Shown here: piece by piece, positions 35,717 to 43,895 of the stretch
Layout: the number at the start of each line of letters is the position of its first letter
Position numbering within the stretch: position 1 is the stretch's first letter
From: JAKZRT01 sp965247915
Lineage (GTDB): Bacteria > Pseudomonadota > Alphaproteobacteria > Rhodobacterales > Rhodobacteraceae
Direction: 5' to 3'
Length of the DNA: 64,000 bases
Assembly (NCBI GenBank): GCA_965247915.1
Contig: OZ252048.1
Location: 3,224,001-3,288,000, forward strand
Program-made: the position numbers and the translations under genes
The notes under the pieces: model-generated
The model's database searches: none
What the model saw: only the letters and a program-made list of their open reading frames with translations
Told to the model about the DNA's origin: nothing

Positions 35717-36522
35717 GGTGCTGTCAACTTAACGAAGGCAGGTCGCAGTTGAACGTCTGAACTGAGCGGCTCAAGCAGCAGCGGTCACGGTCCGCCACGT
35801 GTTCATCGCGTCACCGCGGAATTGGCGCATTGTCTTGCGAGTGATCAGATGACGTTGGACATTGAAGGTGTTGTAGATGGCGGCGTGGGTGGAGAGAAAC
35901 CTTTGCGCCGATCCTGATGACTTGAAGCCCTGCATCCTGCGTTCTCGTTGTCGAACCGGCAGGTGCGAATTCTCCGCCCGATTATTGCTCCGTCCGCCGG
36001 TAACGTGTTTCCCCGTCATGTTGAGATCACGCAATGCTGCCCCGTAAGATGGCAGTTTATCGGTCACCACCTTATTCGGCGCATACCCCTGCTTCTTGAG
36101 CAGTTTGCGCATCAGCTTGAGTGCTGCTTTCTTGTTCCTCCGGGACTGAACCAGGATATCCAGCACCTCACCCTCGCTGTCCACCGCCCGCCATAGATAC
36201 ATCCGTTTTCCGTTGATGGAGGAAAACACCTCATCAAGGTGCCACCGGTCGTCTGGTCGAGGGCGTGATTGTCTCAGTTTTCGGGCATAGGCCTGCCCAA
36301 ACTTTAAAGACCAGCGCCGTATCGTCTCGTAAGAAACATCGACACCACGTTCAGCGAGCAGGTCCTCCACATCGCGGTAACTGAGCGGAAACCGGAAACA
36401 CAGCCAGACGGCGCGCTGGATTATCTCTGCAGGAAACCGATGTCGGCGGTAGCTGATCTTGTTCATAACAGGAAGCTACTCGCCACCCGCAGCTGACACC
36501 AGCCAGTTACCGTGACAGGGCC
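35717..36522 (-). mobile_element. IS6-family element
   Basis: About 806 bp. Ends GGTGCTGTCAAC on the left and, reverse-complemented, GGCCCTGTCACG on the right. Single transposase gene. The right end adjoins or overlaps by a few bases the left end of the IS5 copy at 36518, so no duplication can be checked. IS6 elements move by replicative cointegration and cause adjacent deletions, which fits the truncated IS1182 beside it. Confidence 0.82.
35771..36466 (-). CDS. IS6-family transposase
   Basis: A 231-aa DDE transposase starting MNKISYRRHRFPAEIIQRAV. Catalytic regions RWHLDEVFSSINGK, VVTDKLPSYGAAL and NNRAENSHLPVRQRERRM, typical of IS6/IS26. Intact. Confidence 0.93.
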   Translation of the reverse strand: MNKISYRRHRFPAEIIQRAVWLCFRFPLSYRDVEDLLAERGVDVSYETIRRWSLKFGQAYARKLRQSRPRPDDRWHLDEVFSSINGKRMYLWRAVDSEGEVLDILVQSRRNKKAALKLMRKLLKKQGYAPNKVVTDKLPSYGAALRDLNMTGKHVTGGRSNNRAENSHLPVRQRERRMQGFKSSGSAQRFLSTHAAIYNTFNVQRHLITRKTMRQFRGDAMNTWRTVTAAA

Positions 36523-37618
36523 GTGTTGCATCAATCACCGGACAAGCGCGGAGTACCCTTACCCGTGAAAATGGTCAGCCAACTGACTCAAACCTGGCAC
36601 AGCCAAGTTCGGTCATTCTGTTAAGAGCCCGCACACCGATCTGTGCCTCAGTTTTCTGATTTTCGAACCGCCGCGATCTCAGTTTCGACCCGATCACACT
36701 TTTCCAACGACCAATTTGTGCTTCCGCGCGACTGCGCTGATTGTAGCCGCTTCTGACTTGCCATGCCAGTCGGCCGTACGTCTGTATCTGGGCGATGTGC
36801 TGGTCGCGGAGGGATGGATCATCGCGCGATTTCAGGGCGAGAACGGCGTTTTTTGGCGGTGGAATGATGACCTCGACTGCATCGCCAAAACGCGCCGTGA
36901 GCAGATTTCTGGTCGGGGTGCCGTCATAGGCCCCATCCGCCAGAAATCGCGAAACCGGCCCGTCGAACTGATCCAGAAGCCCGGGCAAGGCCGTGCTATC
37001 GCCGACGTGGTCCAGCGTCAGATCCGAGCAGATGATCTCGCCGGTTGTGAGGTCCAGGCCGAGGTGTAGCTTTCTCCACGATTTGCGTTTGGCCTTTGTT
37101 TCATGCTTGACCTGCAGCCACTCGCCCTCGCCAAAGATCTTCAATCCAGTACTGTCCATGGTCAGATGGATCGGCTCGGTTCTGTCGACCCGAGGCTTTG
37201 CAGGCAATCTCAAGCCGAGCCCGCGGCGCGACAGTGTTGAGAAATCCGGCACCGGAATGTCTACTCCCATCAGCCGAGCGATGCTGCGCATCAGCCCTTG
37301 GGTCTGGCGCAGCGGTAGTTTGTAAATCGTACGCAGAGTCAGGCAGGTCTCGATCGAAATGTTCGAATATTTCGGCTGACCTCCCGGAGTCGTCCGGCGC
37401 GGCGCTCGCCATTGTTTCAGCGTATCGTCAGTGACCCAGATGGTCAGATCGCCACGACGCCGCAGGATTTCGGTGTACTCCGCCCAATTTGTCACCCGAT
37501 ATCGTTTCTTCGGAAACTTGTGGCGACGAGCAGCGTTGAATTTATGCGGCATTCAAGTGTCCAGATCAGAGGTGGAGCACCCGATTACCAGAACTACCTG
37601 TGTTCGTGCAACAACGTC
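36518..37618 (-). mobile_element. IS5-family element, copy A of a near-identical pair
   Basis: 1101 bp, with boundaries set by comparison with 47183-48283: left GGGCCGTGTTGCATCAATC, right (reverse complement) GACGTTGTTGCACGAAC. The flanks (IS6 end on the left, an unrecognised coding fragment on the right) show no duplication. Copy A and copy B are direct repeats about 10.7 kb apart and could recombine to delete the guanidino locus. Confidence 0.88.
36575..37552 (-). CDS. IS5-family transposase, copy A
   Basis: A 325-aa protein starting MPHKFNAARRHKFPKKRYRV, with HLTMDSTGLKIFGEGEW, RFLADGAYDGTP and SRAEAQIGRWKSVIG as the DDE regions. One residue differs from copy B (Ser versus Pro after VIG). 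Confidence 0.93.
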   Translation of the reverse strand: MPHKFNAARRHKFPKKRYRVTNWAEYTEILRRRGDLTIWVTDDTLKQWRAPRRTTPGGQPKYSNISIETCLTLRTIYKLPLRQTQGLMRSIARLMGVDIPVPDFSTLSRRGLGLRLPAKPRVDRTEPIHLTMDSTGLKIFGEGEWLQVKHETKAKRKSWRKLHLGLDLTTGEIICSDLTLDHVGDSTALPGLLDQFDGPVSRFLADGAYDGTPTRNLLTARFGDAVEVIIPPPKNAVLALKSRDDPSLRDQHIAQIQTYGRLAWQVRSGYNQRSRAEAQIGRWKSVIGSKLRSRRFENQKTEAQIGVRALNRMTELGCARFESVG

Positions 37619-37852
37619 TACCTAGATGAACCCACAAGTGGCCGGATGGCAGCGCTGTTGAGGGCGATCAAAGAAATTCCCCAGACGAACGTAACACGGG
37701 CCGACCTGCTAAACCGTGTTCTTGGGGTGCTGCAAGAACACACGATGCATCCAGAGTATACGTGTGATGAGGCTGCGGAGAAATACCAGCGAGAGTTTCG
37801 ATACAAAGGGCGCCCGGTTGGACAGTTAGCGGGTGCCGCAAGTTGCCCATGA
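37619..37852 (+). pseudogene. unrecognised coding fragment cut by IS5
   Basis: An open stretch of about 77 codons beginning at the IS junction (VYLDEPTSGRMAALLRAIKE, later YTCDEAAEKYQREFRYKGRP) and ending at 37852. The composition looks like real coding sequence but I do not recognise the family. Its 5' part is lost at the IS5 end. The following 200 bp to 38060 contain only short frames. Confidence 0.45.
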
Positions 37853-38060
37853 ACTCGTCGGACTGGGGCAAAAGATTGTCGGCTCGGATAAGATCTATTT
37901 TCGCGCCGGCGCAAATGTCTCAAGCCTGAGAGAACGCGGTATCAGCTTGTTTAGAACCTTGCCTAAACGGGAGGCTGTCACCCGTCGAGTTCGAGAACAG
38001 GCGGCAATACGTGAACCAGGAAGGTGTCTAGGAAACCAGGGGCCATTCAGACACTGAAGT

Positions 38061-38966
38061 TTACCCTGCCGCTTTCCTCACCAACTGGATGAAAGTCTTG
38101 ACCACGAGATTTGGCTCTTCACCGCGCTTCCTGACCAGTTTTATTTCAGATTCCAGATCAAACATCCCGCCCCCTATTGAGCGCATCCGCCCTTCGCGCA
38201 CCCAGATTTCCGCAAAACTCTCTGGCAAGTAACCGATGTACCCGCCAGTAAGCACCAGCATAGCAATTCCTTCAATTTGGTGAGCGCTGGCATTAGATCG
38301 CAACCCGCGCGAGACCGGAGCCACCAGATCCTCGTTCAGGTAGGCGCGTCTGCAAAAATTTGATTCAGACAACAATCGCTTCACTTCTGGCACCAAGCGG
38401 GCATCAAACAAGGGGTGGCCAAGACCGCAATACAAGCCGATTTTTTCAATCCCCAGTAGTTCATAAATTAAGCCGGGCTTGGGTTTATGAAACACGCCAA
38501 TGCCAACCGCAATTTGCCCATCCTGCACCGCGATCTCAACAACGTCAGGCGCGAGCGAGTGAATCTCGACCAATACGTCCGGTGCTGTTCGGGTCAGTTC
38601 TGCCAACGCACCCATGATCGGTGCGTTGTCATTGAAAACCCAATTGTCAATCGCTGCGACCGACAAACGGCCCACGAGCTTGCCGCGCGTTCCATCCACC
38701 GCCACGCCGAACTGATCCAGCGCGGCAAATAATTTGCGTGAGGCGGCATAGACAATTTCCCCCTTGTCCGTCAGGCGAAAACCCTTGCGGCCACGCTGAC
38801 ATAGACGCATGCCCAGACGCGTTTCCAGGTCCGCAATTTGCCGCGAAATTGTGGAAGCGGACACGTTGAGAACAATTTGGGCTGCTGAAAAGCCGCGCGC
38901 ATCGACCACTGCGGAAAATACAAAAAGCAGATGCAGATCAGTCTTGGAATAGGACGGAGGAAGCAT
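38061..38966 (-). CDS. LysR-family transcriptional regulator
   Basis: A 301-aa regulator with an N-terminal winged helix-turn-helix (FSAAQIVLNVSASTISRQIA, then DLETRLGMRLCQRGRKGF) and a LysR substrate-binding domain. It is divergent from the guanidino-compound genes with a 118-bp shared upstream region, the classic arrangement for a LysR activator. It probably controls the genes from 39085 onwards in response to their substrate. Confidence 0.9.
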   Translation of the reverse strand: MLPPSYSKTDLHLLFVFSAVVDARGFSAAQIVLNVSASTISRQIADLETRLGMRLCQRGRKGFRLTDKGEIVYAASRKLFAALDQFGVAVDGTRGKLVGRLSVAAIDNWVFNDNAPIMGALAELTRTAPDVLVEIHSLAPDVVEIAVQDGQIAVGIGVFHKPKPGLIYELLGIEKIGLYCGLGHPLFDARLVPEVKRLLSESNFCRRAYLNEDLVAPVSRGLRSNASAHQIEGIAMLVLTGGYIGYLPESFAEIWVREGRMRSIGGGMFDLESEIKLVRKRGEEPNLVVKTFIQLVRKAAG

Positions 38967-39084
38967 TCGAGCATATTACATGTAAAGCTACACAAGTTAA
39001 GTCTCTTAGTTTGTAATTTATTTAATCTTAAAGCCGTGCAACGCTCAGGCCCGAATTGCTTATCCACAAGAGGAAATCAGCAAG
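38967..39084. promoter_or_regulatory. divergent promoter/operator region, LysR and amidinohydrolase genes
   Basis: An AT-rich 118-bp interval. The perfect palindrome TTACATGTAA at 38976-38985 is the best candidate for part of a LysR-type site. A further AT-rich tract (TTTGTAATTTATTTAATC) lies at about 39010-39028 and could hold the -10/-35 of the rightward promoter. A ribosome binding site (AGAGGAAA) precedes 39085. Confidence 0.55.
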
Positions 39085-39978
39085 ATGGGTTTGAACGGCG
39101 GACTCGCACAAGGCTGGGGTATTAACAATGACTATGTCAGGTTGACAGATGTTCTACTTGGTCGTCCCGACTACTTCAAATGGGTTGAGGCAGGCCCACT
39201 GATCGGGCGTACCTTAGCCAATGCACATCGGACCGGCGTGAAGTTCGACCTGCAAAAGGCGATGGCGCAGCACACCGATATGGTCTCGATCTACGAAGAA
39301 AACGAGGTGACCTGCCATTATTTGGACAGCGACGAGGTTCTGCACCGCAATTTCTTTGCTCGCGACAGTTCGGCGATGACGCCCTGGGGCGCCCTGATCT
39401 GTCATATGCAATTAAAATGCCGCCGTGCCGATTACGTGACCGCGATCAAATTTTATCAGAACAATGATATCCCGATCTGGAAATACGCCACCGCCGGCCA
39501 CTTCGAAGGCGGCGATTTCAATATTATCGAACCGGGTCGGGTGCTGATCGGCTATTGCGGTGAGCGGTCTGAGCAGGAAGGCTCGGAACAGGTGGCCGAA
39601 TTTGTGCGGGCCGAGGGCTGGGAGGCCGTAGTGGCTCCGATCAGCCGCGAGTTCGTGCATATGGACGGGCTGATCGTGCCGCTGGCGGAGAAATTGGCGG
39701 TGGCTTGCGTCGATGCGATGGAGCCTTGGCTGGTGGGTATCGTCAAAAGCTGGGGCATTGAAATCGTCAATGTGTCGTACCGCGAAGCCAAGAACCTGGG
39801 TGTAAATCTGGTGGCGCTGGGGAATAGCAAGGTGCTGTCGATGGCCGGGGCCTCCGATTTGAACGCCAAAATGCGGGCGCTTGGGTTTGAGGTTTACGAC
39901 CCGGATATGTCGATGTTCACTTTGGGCGGCGGCGGTGTGCATTGCCTGTCCCAGGCGCTGCACCGCGAAGACGCATGA
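39085..39978 (+). CDS. arginine deiminase/amidinotransferase-superfamily hydrolase
   Basis: A 297-aa protein of the guanidine-group-modifying superfamily (arginine deiminase, dimethylarginine hydrolase, amidinotransferases). Catalytic elements in order: HFEGGDFNIIE with Glu and Asp (about residues 138-148), the His in FVHMDGLIVPL (about 191) and the nucleophilic Cys in GGGVHCLSQALH near the C terminus (about 290). It probably hydrolyses a guanidino or N-substituted arginine-like compound. It overlaps the following M20 remnant by ATGA. The transporter and two ureohydrolases downstream support a guanidino-compound pathway. Confidence 0.85.
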   Translation: MGLNGGLAQGWGINNDYVRLTDVLLGRPDYFKWVEAGPLIGRTLANAHRTGVKFDLQKAMAQHTDMVSIYEENEVTCHYLDSDEVLHRNFFARDSSAMTPWGALICHMQLKCRRADYVTAIKFYQNNDIPIWKYATAGHFEGGDFNIIEPGRVLIGYCGERSEQEGSEQVAEFVRAEGWEAVVAPISREFVHMDGLIVPLAEKLAVACVDAMEPWLVGIVKSWGIEIVNVSYREAKNLGVNLVALGNSKVLSMAGASDLNAKMRALGFEVYDPDMSMFTLGGGGVHCLSQALHREDA

Positions 39979-40233
39979 GCGGCATCCTCCACATAAACGG
40001 CGCCCGGGCTGCGCGCGAGCTGCTGAAGCGCTGGTGCCGCGAGGCAAGCTGCGCGATCTCGTTTGACCGGCTCGGCAATATGTTCGCGCACCGCTTTGGT
40101 ATTTGTTCCGTGTCGCGACGGGCTCAGCCACAACGAGGCAGAATGGGCCGAACCTGAACATTTGGAGGCAGGCTGCAATGTCGTGTTTCACGCCGCGCCT
40201 GCGCTAGCCGGAAATTCTCCTGCGGCGTCGTGA
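39975..40233 (+). pseudogene. M20-family N-carbamoyl amino acid amidohydrolase, internally deleted
   Basis: The start MSGILHINGARAARELLKRW followed by CREASCAISFDRLGNMFAHR is the N-terminal region of M20 ureido/allantoate amidohydrolases, already shortened. After a frame break at about 40105 the C-terminal motif SHNEAEWAEPEHLEAGCNVV appears in another frame and ends at 40233. The whole metal-binding middle (about 300 residues) is gone. It is coupled (ATGA) to the upstream gene, so the intact ancestor was part of this pathway. Confidence 0.8.
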
Positions 40234-40288
40234 TCACGCGCTGCCGGAGTAAAAAAACAAAGGTGATCAACCAACTAAGGAGATGAAG

Positions 40289-41239
40289 ATGAAAACGATG
40301 AAAACTTTGACAACCGCCACGCTGGCCATGGTCCTTGGGACTGCGGCACTGGCGCAGGATGTGGTAATCGGGGTGCCGAACTGGACTTCGGTGCGCGGCA
40401 CGGCGCATATTCTGAAAGTGGCGCTGGAAGACAACCTGGGCCTGTCGGTGGAGCTGCAGAACGGCACCAACCCGATCATTTTCGAGGCAATGGATTCCGG
40501 CGCAATGCATGTGCATCCTGAAGTCTGGATGCCCAACCAGCAGAATCTGCACGATTCATTTGTTACTGACAAAGGCACCGTGACGCTGAACCCGAATGCG
40601 GTTCTGTCGGACCAGCAGATCTGCGTTACCAAGGACACCCAGGAACGCACCGGCATTTCCGCGCTTAGCGATCTGACCGATCCGGATATGGCGGCCAATT
40701 TCGACACCGATGGCGATGGGCGCGGCGAGATATGGATTGGCGGCGCTGGCTGGGCTTCGACCAACATCGAAAAGATCCGCGCCAAATCCTATGGCTATGC
40801 GGAAACCATGAACTTGATGGAGATGGACGAGACCTTGGCGCTGGCCCAGGTCGACAACGCGGTGGCTCAGAGCCAGAATATCGTGTTCTACTGCTACACG
40901 CCGCATCATATGTTCTCGCTCTATGATCTGGTGCCGCTGACCGAGCCGGCCTATGACGCCGCGCAGTGGAAGATCAGCCAGCCGACCGATGATCCTGATT
41001 GGCTGGAAAACTCCACCGCACCCACCGCTTGGGACGCAACAAAACTGCATGTGTTCTACGCCTCCGCTCTGGTCGGCAGCCAGCCCGAAGCAGCCGCGAT
41101 GCTGGGCAAAGTTAATCTGACAACCGAGCATGTGAATGCACTGGTCTATGCGTTGTCGGTAGATGGTCAGGATCCAGCTGAATACGCCCGCAAGTGGGTC
41201 GATGAGAACACTGATCTGGTGGATTCCTGGTTCCAGTAA
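40289..41239 (+). CDS. glycine betaine/choline-type ABC substrate-binding protein (OpuAC/ProX class)
   Basis: A 316-aa periplasmic protein with a Sec signal peptide (MKTMKTLTTATLAMVLGTAA, cleavage near ALAQD). The mature part VVIGVPNWTSVRGTAHILKV and HVHPEVWMPNQQN match the OpuAC family, which binds quaternary amines or cationic guanidino compounds through aromatic residues. AAGGAG precedes the ATG at 40289. A stable stem-loop follows the stop, then the IS3-type insertion separates it from its ATPase and permease. Confidence 0.88.
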   Translation: MKTMKTLTTATLAMVLGTAALAQDVVIGVPNWTSVRGTAHILKVALEDNLGLSVELQNGTNPIIFEAMDSGAMHVHPEVWMPNQQNLHDSFVTDKGTVTLNPNAVLSDQQICVTKDTQERTGISALSDLTDPDMAANFDTDGDGRGEIWIGGAGWASTNIEKIRAKSYGYAETMNLMEMDETLALAQVDNAVAQSQNIVFYCYTPHHMFSLYDLVPLTEPAYDAAQWKISQPTDDPDWLENSTAPTAWDATKLHVFYASALVGSQPEAAAMLGKVNLTTEHVNALVYALSVDGQDPAEYARKWVDENTDLVDSWFQ

Positions 41240-41260
41240 ACACACAAACCAAGTGACCAA

Positions 41261-41287
41261 TTGGCGGGCAGGGGAGCTGCCCGCCAA
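41261..41287 (+). other. intercistronic stem-loop after the binding-protein gene
   Basis: TTGGCGGGCAG - 5-nt loop - CTGCCCGCCAA, an 11-bp perfect stem 22 bp after the stop. No T-run follows, so it is more likely an mRNA-stabilising processing element that raises binding-protein levels relative to the membrane components than a simple terminator. The IS inserted 10 bp downstream. Confidence 0.7.
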
Positions 41288-41289
41288 AA

Positions 41290-41297
41290 CCACCGGG
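41290..41297 (+). repeat. 8-bp target duplication of IS3-type copy 2 (left arm)
   Basis: CCACCGGG, repeated exactly at 42808-42815 on the other side of the element. Confidence 0.95.
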
Positions 41298-41382
41298 TGT
41301 CTGACGTCAGCGCCTTTGGGACAGATATGAGGGTTTAGCATCAGGAGGATTTCTGGTTCATCGCAACCGTCAAGGAGTGAAG

Positions 41383-41757
41383 ATGAACAAGCAATCCGGA
41401 ACCAGCAAAGCCTCGGCTGACAGGCTGGTCAAAACCATCCGCCGCAAGACCCGGCAAACGTATTCAGCCGAGGAGAAGATCCGCATTGTTTTGGCGGGTC
41501 TTCGGGGCGAGGAAAGCATCTCAGCACTGTGTCGCCGCGAGGGCATCTCAGAGAGTCTGTATTACAGCTGGTCCAGGGAGTTCCCCGAAGCAGGGAAACG
41601 CCGTCTGTCCGGCGATACGGCGCGTCAGGCGACGTCACCCGAGGTGAAGGAGCTACGTTCTGAGGCCTTGGCATTGAAAGAATGTGTGGCCGACCTGATC
41701 CTGGAAAACCGTCTGCTCAAAAAAAGCATGACAGGGGATGGGGGATACGAGGAATGA
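41383..41757 (+). CDS. IS3-type OrfA, copy 2
   Basis: About 124 aa, differing from copy 1 by Arg for Lys in the YYSWSREF motif. Helix-turn-helix and C-terminal coiled coil as in copy 1. ATG at 41383 with AGGAG upstream; the stop overlaps OrfB. Confidence 0.88.
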   Translation: MNKQSGTSKASADRLVKTIRRKTRQTYSAEEKIRIVLAGLRGEESISALCRREGISESLYYSWSREFPEAGKRRLSGDTARQATSPEVKELRSEALALKECVADLILENRLLKKSMTGDGGYEE

Positions 41758-42734
41758 GGTATCCAGCGTCAGAGAAGTTGGAAATCATCCGCACCGTTGA
41801 GGGGTCCCATCTGCCTGCGAAGCAAACCTTGGATATGCTGGGCATTCCGCGCACCACATTCTACCGATGGTATGACCGCTATGTCGAAGGCGGCTTTGAC
41901 GCCCTGGCGGATCGCTCACCCTGCCCAAAGTCGGTCTGGAACCGCATTCCCCAAGATCGGCGAGACGATCTGATTGAATTTGCACTGGAGCACGAGGCGC
42001 TGACGACCCGGGAACTGGCGGTAAAGTATACCGATGAGAAGCAGTATTTTATCTCTGAATCATCGGTTTACCGCTTTCTGAAGGAAGCTGATCTGATCAC
42101 CGCGCCCGACTATGTTGTGATCAAAGCTGCCGACGAGTTCACGGACAAAACCACCGCTATCAACCAGATGTGGCAAACCGACTTCACCTACTTCAGGATC
42201 ATTGGCTGGGGTTGGTATTATCTCAGCACGATCCTGGACGATTACAGCCGCTACATCATCGCCTGGAAGCTCTGCACAAACATGCGGGCCGAGGACGTGG
42301 CGGCGACGATTGAGCTGGCCCTGGCGGCGTCAGGTTGTGATCAGGCGGTTGTGAGACACAAGCCCCGTCTGCTGAGCGATAACGGCTCTTGCTACATCTC
42401 TGGCGACCTGGCCGAATGGCTCGAGGATCGACAGATGGACCACGTTCGCGGTGCGCCGTTCCATCCGCAAACCCAGGGGAAGATCGAGCGCTGGCATCAG
42501 ACGATGAAGAACCGGGTTTTGCTGGAAAACTACTATCTGCCCGGCGATCTTAAACGCCAGATCGGGGCCTTCGTCGATTACTACAACAACCAGCGCTACC
42601 ACGAGAGCCTGAACAACGTCACACCCGCCGACGTCTACTTCGGGCGCGGCAAGGCCATCATCAGAGAAAGGGAAAAGATCAAGAAACTGACAATCCGACA
42701 ACGCCGCTTGCAACATCAAAAACTCGCGGCATAA
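41754..42734 (+). CDS. IS3-type OrfB transposase, copy 2
   Basis: A 326-aa DDE transposase identical to that at 3282-4262 (WQTDFTYFRI, LSDNGSCYIS, QTQGKIERWHQ). Intact and probably active, given the clean target duplication. Confidence 0.92.
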   Translation: MRYPASEKLEIIRTVEGSHLPAKQTLDMLGIPRTTFYRWYDRYVEGGFDALADRSPCPKSVWNRIPQDRRDDLIEFALEHEALTTRELAVKYTDEKQYFISESSVYRFLKEADLITAPDYVVIKAADEFTDKTTAINQMWQTDFTYFRIIGWGWYYLSTILDDYSRYIIAWKLCTNMRAEDVAATIELALAASGCDQAVVRHKPRLLSDNGSCYISGDLAEWLEDRQMDHVRGAPFHPQTQGKIERWHQTMKNRVLLENYYLPGDLKRQIGAFVDYYNNQRYHESLNNVTPADVYFGRGKAIIREREKIKKLTIRQRRLQHQKLAA

Positions 42735-42845
42735 TCAATCACACAAACGAACCAGAGCCTCCAAAACTCAAACCGCTCTGATGTCCCATTTTATATGACG
42801 ACGGACACCACCGGGAGAGCCGCGAACGAAAACCGGAGACAGGGC

Positions 42846-43895
42846 ATGACGGAAAATGTGATCACGCTGGACGGCGTGTGGAAAATCTTTGGCAAAAATG
42901 CCGATGTTGCGATGGCGGCGATCCGCGAACGCGGGCTGGGTAAAGCCGAAGTGCTGAAGGAATTCAACTGTGTTGTCGGCATCGCCGATGTGTCCTTTGA
43001 GGTGAAACGCGGTGAAATCTTCTGCGTGATGGGCCTGTCGGGGTCGGGTAAGTCGACGATGGTGCGGCACCTCAACCGGTTGATCGAGCCCACCGCCGGC
43101 CAGATCTCGGTGATGGGCAATGACATGCTGACCCTTTCCGATAACGACCTGCGCGAGATGCGCGCCATGAATATCGGCATGGTGTTTCAGCATATGGCGC
43201 TGCTTCCACATCGCACAGTGCGCGACAATGTCGGCTTTCCGCTGCAGGTGCGCGGCGAACCCAAGGCGCGCCGCTGGGAAGTGTCGCAGAAATGTCTCGA
43301 ACGGGTCGATCTGACCGGCTACGAGGACCGTTTCCCACGCGAACTATCGGGCGGCATGCAGCAGCGGGTCGGGCTGGCCCGGGCGCTGGCCTCGGACCCG
43401 GATGTGTTGCTGATGGACGAGCCGTTCTCGGCCCTGGACCCGCTGATCCGGCGCCAGCTGCAGGACCAGTTCATGGCGCTGTCGGCCGAGCTGAACAAAA
43501 CCACGGTGTTCATCACTCATGATTTGGACGAGGCCATTCGCATTGGTAATCGCATTGCCATTATGAAGGACGGGCGCATTGTGCAGATCGGCACACCCGA
43601 AGAAATCGTCACCCAGCCCGCTGATGACTATGTACGCGACTTTGTCGAGGGCATCTCCAAGCTGAAGCTGGTGTTCGCCCATTCGATCATGGTGCCCTAC
43701 AGCGAATATACCCCGGCCAATGGCGAGGATTTGAGCACCAGCCCGCGCGCCCATCATGGCACCGACCTGGACCATCTCATCGACATCGCCACCACCACCG
43801 AACATGCCATCGTCATCACGGCCGACGATGGTGCCGATATTGGCGTGGTCGATAAATCGACCCTGCTCAAGGGCATTCAGGGAGGCAAGGCATGA
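42846..43895 (+). CDS. betaine/choline-type ABC transporter ATPase (ProV/OpuAA class)
   Basis: A 349-aa ATPase with Walker A GLSGSGKSTMVRHLNRLIEP, signature ELSGGMQQRVGLARALASDP and Walker B LLMDEPFSALDP, plus a C-terminal CBS-like regulatory tail. I chose the ATG at 42846 (MTENVITLDGVWK), preceded by a GGAG. An in-frame ATG at 42795 lies inside the IS terminus and cannot be native. The N-terminal ERGLGKAEVLKEFNCVVGIA extension is typical of the quaternary-amine class. Coupled to the permease by ATGA. Confidence 0.9.
   Translation: MTENVITLDGVWKIFGKNADVAMAAIRERGLGKAEVLKEFNCVVGIADVSFEVKRGEIFCVMGLSGSGKSTMVRHLNRLIEPTAGQISVMGNDMLTLSDNDLREMRAMNIGMVFQHMALLPHRTVRDNVGFPLQVRGEPKARRWEVSQKCLERVDLTGYEDRFPRELSGGMQQRVGLARALASDPDVLLMDEPFSALDPLIRRQLQDQFMALSAELNKTTVFITHDLDEAIRIGNRIAIMKDGRIVQIGTPEEIVTQPADDYVRDFVEGISKLKLVFAHSIMVPYSEYTPANGEDLSTSPRAHHGTDLDHLIDIATTTEHAIVITADDGADIGVVDKSTLLKGIQGGKA

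Larger units (their letters stand above)
41298..42807 (+). mobile_element. IS3-type two-ORF element, copy 2 (1510 bp)
   Basis: Ends TGTCTGACGTCAG and (reverse complement) TGTCCGTCGTCAT. It is flanked by a perfect 8-bp direct repeat CCACCGGG (41290-41297 and 42808-42815), so it is an undisturbed insertion between the binding-protein and ATPase genes. Most IS3 members make 3-5 bp duplications, so 8 bp is unusual. Orientation is the same as the host operon. Confidence 0.95.

Noticed and set aside
41261..41287. Rho-independent terminator after the binding-protein gene
   Set aside because: The stem is strong but no T-run follows (AACC instead), so it was recorded as an intercistronic stem-loop.
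42795..42845. Upstream ATG for the ABC ATPase at 42795
   Set aside because: It lies inside the IS3-type terminus, so it cannot be the native start. A good ATG with a ribosome binding site exists at 42846.
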